A stretch of DNA of 6,123 nt from Firmicutes bacterium UBA1535 (GTDB lineage Bacteria; Bacillota; Clostridia; Tissierellales; Sedimentibacteraceae). The position numbers and the translations under genes were made by a program. The notes beneath the pieces were generated by a model. The model saw only the letters and a program-made list of their open reading frames with translations. It did no database searches and had not been told where the DNA came from. The stretch covers positions 1-6,123 of the forward strand of contig DCPV01000267.1 in NCBI GenBank assembly GCA_002323775.1, given 5' to 3'. Shown piece by piece: positions 1 through 6,122 of the stretch; positions within the stretch are counted from its first letter, which is position 1; every line of letters begins with the position of its first letter.

Positions 1-134
1 ACATCAATACCAGAATCGGCTTCTTTAATTTTTATTAGTAAAACTTTGAAACGATTTGAAGTTGCAATTATCCAAGATACAATAGCAAGCACTAAGATTG
101 ATACTATAATTATTATAATTAATTCTATACTCAT
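1..134 (-). CDS. lemA: LemA family protein, N-terminal part (runs off the window edge)
   Basis: The first 44 codons are present, starting at the ATG at 134; the rest lies beyond base 1. The protein opens with a very hydrophobic membrane helix at about residues 4-24. It is followed by the stretch TSNRFKVLLIKIKEADSGID, which matches the conserved start of the LemA fold in Firmicutes (Asn-Arg-Phe, then a basic helix, then Glu-Ala-x-Ser-Gly-Ile-Asp). LemA proteins are membrane-anchored with an alpha-helical domain of about 150 residues; their biochemical role is not settled. The start is supported by AAAGGAG at 144-150, nine bases upstream. The DUF3137 gene ends 16 bases before this start, and LemA beside DUF3137 is, to my knowledge, a recurring pair. 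The identification is firm for the family, although only about a quarter of the protein is visible. It appears to be the last gene of this operon that can be seen here. Confidence 0.88.
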   Translation of the reverse strand, partial: MSIELIIIIIVSILVLAIVSWIIATSNRFKVLLIKIKEADSGID

Positions 135-150
135 TTATTAATTCTCCTTT

Positions 151-1356
151 TTATTTTTCACTTTTTTCAACTTTTAAATACAACGTGTCAATAAGGTCAA
201 GTATGTTCTGAATATCGCTTGCCACACGCTGACGCTGCTCAGATAGTGTAGTGTCACCACCGGCAGCTTCAAATGAGTCTCCATTTGCTAATGCTACATA
301 GAGCTTGTCATCCTTAAAAGACAAATATAACGGATATCCCACTTTTCCCCGTGTTAAAACTATGCCCTCAAGAACAGGAGGTGTCAAAATCCTAAGAGCA
401 GCCTCTGCACTTGTAGAACTGATATAAAAATTCTGATTAAAAGCATCCAGCTCTGTTTTAATTTTTTCATCATTTTTAGGTTTTCCACCACATCTATCAT
501 AGACAGAAACAGGTTCATTTGATATGGCATCGTAATCAAAAACCATAAGTCTACCTTTAAAAACAGTCACATATACTGTCCGTGTTTTTAACTCTCCATC
601 CTTCCAGTAATTTTCCTCTTTCATTTCCTGCAAATGAACATCTGACTGTATAAAATTATGTCCGTGATAATCTGCCTTCAAATAGTCATTTCCATTATAT
701 ACATCATAATTTGGAAACAAACTTGCAGCTTTAACTATATTCTCATCCAGTTTTTCATTAGGTCTAAAATCTATATTATCTAAAACTGAATTAAGACTTC
801 CCTTAACAACCTCTTGCTTAAAAGCATCTTTATAACGTTGCTTATGTGGAAATTTAGCCAGCCAGAAAATAACAAGTATTATTCCCGCTATGATAAGGTA
901 AGCATATATTCCGGCTTCACCAAAAGCATCATATAAAGGCTCGACCAAAGGATATACTAATGCCAACAAGCCTATAAATGTAAGAACGAAAAGAAAGTCC
1001 AATATCTGTGATTTAATACGAAGTTTCTCCACAGCCATCAATTCTTCTGACCCAGTAGCAGCCGTTTCTTTGAAGCTCTTGTATTGCTTCTTTCCACTAA
1101 CAGTGCCACCAATAATTACACCTATAAGTGTTGCGACACCTAACATAATTATCAAAATCGGACCAAAAAGGAACACAAATCCTACAAGTCCAAGAATAAG
1201 TCCGAAAATACCAAGATCCATAACTAAAAAACCAAAGTTGCTCCAAAACATGAAAGCTATAATAACAGCAATCACAGAAAATGACACTTTCAGCCATTTC
1301 ATCCATGAATATTGACTTTCAAAACCTAACAGCCTTTTAATGTTAATACGTTTCAT
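151..1356 (-). CDS. DUF3137 family multi-span membrane protein
   Basis: This 401-residue protein has hydrophobic segments at about residues 22-40, 43-64, 66-84, 119-138 and 149-168, followed by a soluble domain from about 172 to 395. The soluble part carries the marks of DUF3137: the entry helix FKQEVV (179-184), the YDVYNGND stretch (218-225), a TVFKGRLMVFDYD strand pair (264-276), FNQNFYISSTSAEAALRIL (306-324) where the family has an FNxxFxVYSxxxxEAxxILTP pattern, and YPLYLSFKDDKLYVAL (341-356). The function of DUF3137 is unknown. It is often found next to lemA, as here, which suggests that the two act together at the membrane; this is an inference. No catalytic motif is visible. The start is ATG with AGGGGTG at 1364-1370, seven bases away, and that Shine-Dalgarno sequence overlaps the TAG stop of the preceding 61-codon gene, so translation is probably coupled. 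Confidence 0.9.
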   Translation of the reverse strand: MKRINIKRLLGFESQYSWMKWLKVSFSVIAVIIAFMFWSNFGFLVMDLGIFGLILGLVGFVFLFGPILIIMLGVATLIGVIIGGTVSGKKQYKSFKETAATGSEELMAVEKLRIKSQILDFLFVLTFIGLLALVYPLVEPLYDAFGEAGIYAYLIIAGIILVIFWLAKFPHKQRYKDAFKQEVVKGSLNSVLDNIDFRPNEKLDENIVKAASLFPNYDVYNGNDYLKADYHGHNFIQSDVHLQEMKEENYWKDGELKTRTVYVTVFKGRLMVFDYDAISNEPVSVYDRCGGKPKNDEKIKTELDAFNQNFYISSTSAEAALRILTPPVLEGIVLTRGKVGYPLYLSFKDDKLYVALANGDSFEAAGGDTTLSEQRQRVASDIQNILDLIDTLYLKVEKSEK

Positions 1357-1368
1357 TTAATTTCACCC

Positions 1369-1554
1369 CTATTCAATACCACCCAATAAAAGAAAGGTAG
1401 CTATAATATATAAAATACAAGCAACACACAGTATAAATAAAGTGATATAAGCGAATGTCCAAGTGTATTTACCTGTTTTTACTTTTTTGCGAAATGACAG
1501 AATTCCAGCACTTAAAAAAATTATTGTTAAAATAAAGCTAAACCATATAGGCAT
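1369..1554 (-). CDS. Small two-helix membrane protein, function unknown
   Basis: This 61-residue protein is almost entirely membrane: one helix at about residues 3-20, a short strongly basic loop FRKKVKTGK (21-29), and a second helix at about 33-57. The basic loop predicts an inside-facing hairpin with both ends outside. I do not recognise a family. Three things argue that it is a real gene despite its length. It has a near-perfect Shine-Dalgarno sequence, AAGGAGGG at 1561-1568, six bases from the ATG. That site overlaps the TAA stop of the upstream gene. Its own TAG overlaps the Shine-Dalgarno of the DUF3137 gene, so it fills its slot in the operon with 12-base gaps on both sides. It may be a small partner or assembly subunit for one of the adjacent membrane proteins, but nothing in the sequence shows which. 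Confidence 0.75.
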   Translation of the reverse strand: MPIWFSFILTIIFLSAGILSFRKKVKTGKYTWTFAYITLFILCVACILYIIATFLLLGGIE

Positions 1555-1566
1555 GGATATCCCTCC

Positions 1567-2286
1567 TTAAATAGGCAGCACAGTAATTAACAAACAACCT
1601 AAAATGAGACTCAAAAGGTTTGCAATCAGTACATATGCTATTCTACGAACTTTGCCATGCTCTTTTAATGCTGCAAGAACAGCTATTATTTCTACAATAA
1701 ATATAAGAAATTCCATTATGATTAACTTATAAATAACATATATTGCAAGTGGCGAACCACCATTTAATGAGATATTTAACCAGCCCTGTGTAATTAAATT
1801 CATCACTAAAAATACAATCCAACTGCGTTTTTCTCTATATCCAAACAAGAAAAATATAAAGCTTTCAATTATCAATGTCAATATTACACGTAAGCTAACA
1901 AGCAATATAGACCTTGTAAGCAATTTGCCTTCAGTTATAGTTCGTAAATTAAAATCCAATGTAATGACATTGTCATAGTATTGTAGATATTTAGATTCTA
2001 CTTTTTGCTCATATTCAGTATTATTTCCTGAAATTTTAAGCATAATTTCACTGTTGTTTCCAATATCTGATGAATAGAATACAAAATATGTCTCCCACGC
2101 AAGCTTAGTTTCTGATATTTCTTTTAGACCATCTGCAGTTATAATAGAAACTTTAACATCCTCCGGTGCATTTTTCATAATGATAACCAATGCTGGCGGT
2201 TGAGCTGAGTTAGCATATGCCATAACCGGAATCATGCTTATAAACAAGAACAATACTGCAAAAATTTCTAGAAATTTACGTTTCAT
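1567..2286 (-). CDS. Secreted-head, four-helix membrane protein of unrecognised family
   Basis: The 239-residue protein has three parts. A signal peptide covers residues 1-25, with a likely cut after AYA. An extracytoplasmic beta-rich head runs from about 27 to 118, with alternating strands such as LVIIMKN and VKVSIIT and ending in the strand VITLDFNLRTI. Four membrane helices lie at about 125-148, 155-174, 181-206 and 215-237. The first two helices contain a striking block: TLIIE (137-141), FFLFGYREKRSW (145-156) and VMNLITQGWLN (161-171). This looks conserved in style, with polar Glu, Asn and Gln inside otherwise hydrophobic helices. I have the impression of related uncharacterised proteins in Clostridia but cannot name a family. 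The start is ATG with GAGGT at 2293-2297, six bases upstream, and 18 bases separate it from the upstream lipoprotein gene. It could be a sensor, an anchor or a membrane protease-like module; none of these can be shown. Confidence 0.88.
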   Translation of the reverse strand: MKRKFLEIFAVLFLFISMIPVMAYANSAQPPALVIIMKNAPEDVKVSIITADGLKEISETKLAWETYFVFYSSDIGNNSEIMLKISGNNTEYEQKVESKYLQYYDNVITLDFNLRTITEGKLLTRSILLVSLRVILTLIIESFIFFLFGYREKRSWIVFLVMNLITQGWLNISLNGGSPLAIYVIYKLIIMEFLIFIVEIIAVLAALKEHGKVRRIAYVLIANLLSLILGCLLITVLPI

Positions 2287-2304
2287 ACTTTGACCTCATC
2301 TTTC

Positions 2305-3528
2305 TTAATCATCGTTTCCACCTGAATCCGTATCATTTGTGTCATCCATATAATCAAATACATCTGGGAAATCAGCTTTTGGATTTCCAACTGTTATCTC
2401 AATTGAAAATGCTTTTTCTCCGTCATCTATTGAAATTGTACCGGATATTGTTGCATCACCCATAGATATAGCCCTTACCACTCCATTTTCATCAACTTCT
2501 ATTATTGATGTATCTGAGCTTTCTGCTTTAAGTATATATGGCAGCTCCCAAGGCATCAATACTATTAGCTTGCTCTCTTGTGCAGGCAGAAAAAAAACAC
2601 CATCTTCTATTATTACATCAACAATCGGAATTGTATCATAAATTAATTCACCCGTATCTTCATCTTCAGGAGGATCAGATTCAAAAGGCATAGTTGTATC
2701 ATCCAACATAGGCTGTGCACTTCCAAAAATTAAAACAGGCTCAATATCATCATCTGCTCTGTAAACTGCACTTAAATCTTTTGCTATTAAAAATTTTGCT
2801 ATAACTGCACCACTATCCTTAAAAACTGCTTTAACCGGATAAAACCAGTTTGCAACAAGCTCTTGCGGATATTCGATAATATAATCTCCGTTATTATGAT
2901 TAAGACTGGTAGCTGCTGTTGCCAGATGTTCTAAAATAGAAATTGCAGACACTTCTGATACCTCTAAATCACTGCTGACAAAATTATATACTCCATCCGG
3001 AGAAATATCAATTTCTCCTTGGTGTGTAATTGTTAAATTTTTTCCGTCTTTAGACAGTTTAAAATCTATTGTGAAAGGTTTTTCGATTTCAGGTAAAGAC
3101 TCATAATGACCTATACCATCTTCGCCTACAATTAAAATAGCCGGTATAACAAGTGACTCAGCACTATCTTCTGACTCACTCCCCTCCATTAGTCTAAACT
3201 CAAACATAGCACAGTCATTAGATAAGTATTTTATTTGAAGCACAGCGTTGTTGTATTGGCTGGAATCATCACGGACAAAGTTACCGGATATAGATTCCCA
3301 ATCTTCTCTTGCTGCAATATCGTATTGAGGGCTATCAGAGCTACCATTATTTTGCTTATTGTCAGAGCCACTATTGTTCTTTACACTGTTTAAAGTAGTC
3401 TTGTCATTGCAAGCAACAAATGTGAATATAATTGCAAGAATAAGCATTATTGTTATCAGTTTTTTCATACTAAGCCTCATTTTACTTTGAAGTGGCATTT
3501 TAAATATAAAATGTAAATTCTGTTTCAA
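2305..3528 (-). CDS. Lipoprotein with a beta-rich module and a C-terminal Big_2-like Ig domain (TTG start)
   Basis: The protein has 407 residues. A hydrophobic stretch at 22-38 leads to FVAC, with the lipidated cysteine at residue 40, so it should be anchored on the outer face of the membrane. A Ser/Asn-rich linker (41-66) follows. Next comes a beta-rich module at about 79-187 (SGNFVRDD, then AMFEFRLME, FTIDFKLS, LTITHQGEI, SPDGVYNF), which resembles a repeat seen in many clostridial lipoproteins. After a middle region, a Big_2-like bacterial Ig domain covers about 318-380, with the typical SSDTSIIEVDENGVVRAISM run and the closing strand SIEITV. The tail is acidic. The TTG at 3528 is chosen because AGGAGGG (3535-3541) sits six bases before it, directly after the upstream stop. 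An internal ATG at 3468, preceded by GAGG, would give an ordinary 20-residue lipoprotein signal. The role is unknown; it is probably a surface binding or scaffold protein. Confidence 0.88.
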   Translation of the reverse strand: MKQNLHFIFKMPLQSKMRLSMKKLITIMLILAIIFTFVACNDKTTLNSVKNNSGSDNKQNNGSSDSPQYDIAAREDWESISGNFVRDDSSQYNNAVLQIKYLSNDCAMFEFRLMEGSESEDSAESLVIPAILIVGEDGIGHYESLPEIEKPFTIDFKLSKDGKNLTITHQGEIDISPDGVYNFVSSDLEVSEVSAISILEHLATAATSLNHNNGDYIIEYPQELVANWFYPVKAVFKDSGAVIAKFLIAKDLSAVYRADDDIEPVLIFGSAQPMLDDTTMPFESDPPEDEDTGELIYDTIPIVDVIIEDGVFFLPAQESKLIVLMPWELPYILKAESSDTSIIEVDENGVVRAISMGDATISGTISIDDGEKAFSIEITVGNPKADFPDVFDYMDDTNDTDSGGNDD

Positions 3529-3534
3529 GTTATA

Positions 3535-3541
3535 CCCTCCT
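3535..3541 (-). promoter_or_regulatory. Strong Shine-Dalgarno that decides a TTG start
   Basis: On the minus strand this reads AGGAGGG and lies six bases upstream of the TTG at 3528-3526. The TAG stop of the preceding gene (3544-3542) abuts it. No ATG or GTG lies at a proper distance downstream, so the site argues that TTG is used. A weaker GAGG at 3475-3478 stands six bases before the internal ATG at 3468-3466 and could serve as a second start. Confidence 0.75.
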
Positions 3542-4261
3542 CTAATTTATCTTTAATTTATATTCTTTTTCTATAATCTTATTAGAAGTTGAAGCAGTTA
3601 TTTGAACAAGATATGTCCCGGAAGAACATTTATACTTCTTGCCTACATTGGTATTACCACTCCATGTAAACCAACCAACTTCGTCATTTGTTTTTCTTGC
3701 CGGACCTGTTGTGCTATAAACCAGATTATCTTTAGAATCAAATATTTTTACAGTAAGCTTTTGATCCTTTAAATTTGTACATTGTATACTCCACTTATTT
3801 GTAGGTTTACCATCAAGAATTATTTTCTCATAGGCAGTAATTTCAAATGACTCTTTTCTTGTATGATTAATCTTATATGACCAAAACCAAGTATCTGTAT
3901 ATGTGGAACAAAATAACTTAAATGTATACTTTCCGGTAAGCAAATGATTATAATCTGCTCCATAATCTCTCCTATCGATTTCGTCAGGCTTATATGTTTT
4001 AGTACCCCATGTAAATACTTCTCTGCCGGCAGAATCAAATACTTTTGCCCAAACATTAAGCGGTTGCGCCCAGTTTACATTTTTTGTAGTAAAGCACATA
4101 TAATATTTTTTATTTTTACTATATGAATCATGTTTAGTTACTTCTACGTATTCTTCCCAATTAGCACTTACAGACATAGGATTTACTATCGCAATTGACA
4201 TCATAATTAAAAATGCCATAAAAAATGATATCAATTTGTTTTTAATTATAACTTTTTTCAT
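3542..4261 (-). CDS. Secreted protein with two FlgD/Ig-like domains
   Basis: This 239-residue protein starts with a signal peptide (basic MKKVIIKNK, hydrophobic 11-27, likely cut after SVSA at residue 33) and has no later membrane segment, cell-wall sorting motif or lipobox, so it should be released or held by partners. The mature part is two related beta-sandwich domains, about 66-143 and 155-238. They align on WAKVFDSAGREVF (71-83) with TVKIFDSKDNLVY (170-182), and on LTGKYTFKLFC (108-118) with SSGTYLVQITA (213-223). The pattern 'KIFD..G.xV', a Trp-containing middle (FTWSGNTNVGKKY) and 'SGTYxVxIxA' is that of FlgD-type Ig domains, used as binding or structural modules. Aromatic residues are plentiful in domain 1. 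The start is ATG with GAGG at 4271-4274, nine bases upstream. It lies between two lipoprotein genes of the operon, so a role as a soluble partner of those surface proteins is plausible but unproven. Confidence 0.88.
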   Translation of the reverse strand: MKKVIIKNKLISFFMAFLIMMSIAIVNPMSVSANWEEYVEVTKHDSYSKNKKYYMCFTTKNVNWAQPLNVWAKVFDSAGREVFTWGTKTYKPDEIDRRDYGADYNHLLTGKYTFKLFCSTYTDTWFWSYKINHTRKESFEITAYEKIILDGKPTNKWSIQCTNLKDQKLTVKIFDSKDNLVYSTTGPARKTNDEVGWFTWSGNTNVGKKYKCSSGTYLVQITASTSNKIIEKEYKLKIN

Positions 4262-4291
4262 ATTAGATTTCCTCTCTTTATAATAATATAG

Positions 4292-5335
4292 TTATTCCGG
4301 CAACCTATAGAAATCTTCTAAAAATTCAGTAGATTCATTGAAATCATAAAAGACTGTACCGTCAATTGTAATTGTAGATCTTCCTGTTTCTACGTCGATA
4401 TCTGCTTGATTAATGCTATATTGTTCAATTTCAGGTTCTTTATATATTATTTTAACAATCCCATCTTCTTTAAATACAACTAATTCATCACTTGGAACTA
4501 TTTTATCTATATCTCCTGTCGGTATAACCCAACGTGCTTCAACCTTTAACTCAAGCGTATCAGAATTTTCATTTATAATACTCCATTTACCTATTTTAAA
4601 TAATTCTCGTAATGAACCTAATTCAGAAGAAGCATGAATAAATTTACCATCATCAAACAGAGCATATCTATCACCAGCTCCTTCTTTGGAAGAACTCCAA
4701 AATCCAACAAATGGCTGGTCACTCATGTCAATTAAATCCCCTCTGCCATCCGTTTCATCTACGCTGCCTTCAGCATGAGAAAAGAAAAATGCTATTCCCA
4801 TATAAGGCAGGTCAACTGGGAATTCTTTTATTGGATATAGTTCTTCAAATACCAAATTTTCACCATTATTCATAGTATAATAGACATTTTCAACTCCTAA
4901 ATTTTTAGTAATCGTAAGCCAAAAGCTTTCCATCATAAACCAACGCATGGACTCAGAATCAAAAAAATGGAAATCTTCTTTTTGCTCTTTATCACCTAAA
5001 TTTGCAATTAAAGTAGAGTTTTCTTTCCAGTCAATTATAATTCCATTTTCCTTAACAGTTGATTTAATGTTAAAATATAATCCTGTTAATTCTGTTAAGC
5101 CTTCTGCAAGTTTTTCAGCATTAAGCTCATTTGTGTATAAATATTCGTGTTGTTTGATATCTGATGATATACTGCCACCCATATCTGTATAAAGAATAGC
5201 TTTCTTTTGTTCTTCTGACTTTTGTTTTATATCAGCCTTTTCATTCAAAGCAGGATTAGAATTTCCCTTATCTTTCTTACAAGCTGAAAATATAATACAA
5301 AATGACAATAGTATTATTAATATTTTAATTTTCAT
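4292..5335 (-). CDS. Lipoprotein with a GerMN-like domain and a C-terminal GxW-type domain
   Basis: The 347-residue protein has a short lipoprotein signal: MKIK, hydrophobic residues 5-16, then FSAC with the lipidated cysteine at residue 19. A lysine-rich linker leads to a GerMN-like domain at about 46-180. Its marks are AILYTDMG (46-53), AEKLAEGLTELTGLYFNI (73-90), the strand IIIDWKENSTL (99-109), the helix SESMRWFMMESFWLTITKNL (127-146) and the strand VENVYYTMNNGE (148-159). GerMN domains occur in spore germination protein GerM but also in many vegetative clostridial lipoproteins, so sporulation is not implied. The C-terminal part (about 208-345) begins VGFWSSS (210-216), includes DDGKF and GKWSI (249-253), and resembles the GxW-type beta domains of secreted clostridial proteins. 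The start is ATG with GAGG at 5342-5345, six bases away. A gap of 31 bases separates it from the upstream gene, and 30 bases lie before the next one. No enzymatic residues are recognised. Confidence 0.88.
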   Translation of the reverse strand: MKIKILIILLSFCIIFSACKKDKGNSNPALNEKADIKQKSEEQKKAILYTDMGGSISSDIKQHEYLYTNELNAEKLAEGLTELTGLYFNIKSTVKENGIIIDWKENSTLIANLGDKEQKEDFHFFDSESMRWFMMESFWLTITKNLGVENVYYTMNNGENLVFEELYPIKEFPVDLPYMGIAFFFSHAEGSVDETDGRGDLIDMSDQPFVGFWSSSKEGAGDRYALFDDGKFIHASSELGSLRELFKIGKWSIINENSDTLELKVEARWVIPTGDIDKIVPSDELVVFKEDGIVKIIYKEPEIEQYSINQADIDVETGRSTITIDGTVFYDFNESTEFLEDFYRLPE

Positions 5336-5366
5336 TGTTTTCCTCGTTTCCCTCTAAAATATAATT

Positions 5367-5999
5367 TTAATCTTTAATTTCAACTTTTGAACCCACTATA
5401 TTAGCAAATGCCTCCATTGGTATATATACAATATTATCAATAATTCTAGGTGCCTCATCTATTGTTGTATATTCTTTTTCTTCCATTACATTAAATTTAA
5501 TAACATCTGTCGAATCAATAAACAGCATATACAGTTCTGCATCTGTAAACCATGATGTTACCAAAATTGCTTTTAGGTCTAGTAAATGGGCATATTTTTC
5601 ATCTAAATACTCACCTTTTTCATAGCTATATTCTGAAATAAATGTTTCTATTTCGTCTCTATCTTCAATTAATCTAAAATTAAAATAGTGCATATTCTCT
5701 TTCATATCTGATTCAACAAAAGATTCAATAAATGATTTCGCATTTGCATATTTAATATTGTCAATTTCTTTTACCTTTATTTTAGATGAAACGTCAACAT
5801 CATTGATAATAACTTGAGTATTTTCATATTTTTCATCCTGTTTATTATTCGAATTATCAATCTCATTTTTTTGAGACACAGAAGAATCAGCTGTTGAAGA
5901 ATTATCATCAGTAATAATAAAATATAAAACCAGTGTAGTAAATGAAATCAATGGTATTGCTATAATAATCCCAAGGATAACAAGTAATTTTTTTTTCAC
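5367..5999 (-). CDS. Membrane-anchored protein with a copper-amine-oxidase-type stalk domain
   Basis: This 210-residue protein has basic MKKK followed by one membrane helix (5-29) without a clear signal-peptidase or lipobox site, so it is probably an N-terminally anchored protein facing outward. A polar Ser/Asn/Asp-rich linker runs from 31 to 60. The rest resembles the stalk domain named after the N-terminal domain of copper amine oxidase (PF07833), a non-catalytic surface module common in Firmicutes. The clearest evidence is the last 28 residues, where EAPRIIDNIVYIPMEAFANI (182-201) plus VGSKVEI matches the 'xP.iinGrtyVPlrafaeaLGakVeW' repeat. A weaker first copy is at about 62-95 (VIINDVDV, then IDNIKYANAKSFIESF). 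Between them lies an acidic stretch (97-150) not typical of the domain. The start codon is GTG at 5999-5997, with AAAGGAG at 6007-6013, seven bases away. It is the first complete gene of the operon. Confidence 0.85.
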   Translation of the reverse strand: MKKKLLVILGIIIAIPLISFTTLVLYFIITDDNSSTADSSVSQKNEIDNSNNKQDEKYENTQVIINDVDVSSKIKVKEIDNIKYANAKSFIESFVESDMKENMHYFNFRLIEDRDEIETFISEYSYEKGEYLDEKYAHLLDLKAILVTSWFTDAELYMLFIDSTDVIKFNVMEEKEYTTIDEAPRIIDNIVYIPMEAFANIVGSKVEIKD

Positions 6000-6074
6000 A
6001 AAATAACTCCTTTACTATTTATAAGGTTGTTTTAACTAATAAAACACTTTTTAAACATAATATAAAGTCAAGCA
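6000..6074 (-). promoter_or_regulatory. Leader region upstream of the operon, with an inverted repeat
   Basis: This non-coding strip precedes the GTG at 5999. It contains the Shine-Dalgarno AAAGGAG (6007-6013), a TATAAA-like box at about 6019-6024 on the minus strand, and a perfect inverted repeat with seven-base arms and a five-base loop (6028-6034 with 6040-6046). A TTGACT is present at about 6062-6068 but no -10 box stands 16-18 bases from it. The region is where a promoter for the operon would be expected if the upstream gene is not part of it; the promoter itself is not demonstrated. Confidence 0.35.
6028..6046. repeat. Perfect inverted repeat, 7-base arms
   Basis: The arms TGTTTTA (6028-6034) and TAAAACA (6040-6046) are exact reverse complements around the loop ACTAA. 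The stem is AT-rich and lacks a GC-rich core, and no run of T residues immediately follows it on the minus strand, so it is a poor intrinsic terminator. Its position 28 bases upstream of the GTG start would suit an operator. In such AT-rich sequence it may also arise by chance. Confidence 0.4.
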
Positions 6075-6087
6075 CTATACAGCACTA
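6071..6087. repeat. Direct repeat AGCACTA, 10-base period
   Basis: AGCACTA occurs at 6071-6077 and again at 6081-6087, exactly ten bases apart, which is about one turn of the helix. Two half-sites on the same face of DNA would suit a regulator upstream of the operon. The repeat overlaps the possible end of an upstream reading frame, so it could equally be coding sequence. Confidence 0.3.
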
Positions 6088-6122
6088 AGAGGCACAAATA
6101 TTGCAACAATCCCAAATATAAT
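6075..6122 (-). CDS. Possible C-terminal end of an upstream gene (partial)
   Basis: Read on the minus strand from the right edge, one frame gives 15 hydrophobic codons, IIFGIVAIFVPLSAV, followed by TAG at 6077-6075. This looks like the last membrane helix of a protein whose body lies outside the window. The evidence is weak, because the stretch is short and a second frame here is also open and hydrophobic, ending in TGA a few bases later. If it is real, the gene ends 75 bases before the GTG start at 5999, a wider gap than any within the operon. Confidence 0.25.
   Translation of the reverse strand: MIFGIVAIFVPLSAV

Noticed and set aside
1070..1315. Plus-strand open frame of 81 codons
   Set aside because: It lies wholly within the DUF3137 gene in antisense, opposite the region encoding hydrophobic helices, and its protein resembles no family.
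3820..4126. Alternative frames on both strands within the Ig-like gene
   Set aside because: They overlap a gene with a signal peptide, internal repeat and proper ribosome binding site, and show no protein-family features.
4413..5192. Two plus-strand open frames (4413-4637 and 4947-5192)
   Set aside because: Both are antisense to the GerMN-like lipoprotein gene, which has a clear signal peptide and recognisable domains; no family resemblance is visible in the opposite frames.
4292..5335. Spore germination gene, based on the GerMN-like domain
   Set aside because: GerMN domains are widespread in vegetative lipoproteins and no other sporulation gene is present in the window.
6028..6046. Intrinsic terminator of an upstream gene
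   Set aside because: The stem is only seven base pairs, mostly A-T, and no T-run follows at its base.
6019..6068. Sigma-A type promoter from TTGACT (about 6062-6068)
   Set aside because: No -10 hexamer stands 16-18 bases downstream. The TATAAA-like box nearer the gene is more than 40 bases away, and its own -35 position is poor.
61..6110. Shared short words near the two ends of the window (ttgcaa and agcactaag at 62-96 and at 6081-6105)
   Set aside because: The words are under ten bases, in different order and orientation relative to one another, and one set is coding sequence of lemA; chance is sufficient.
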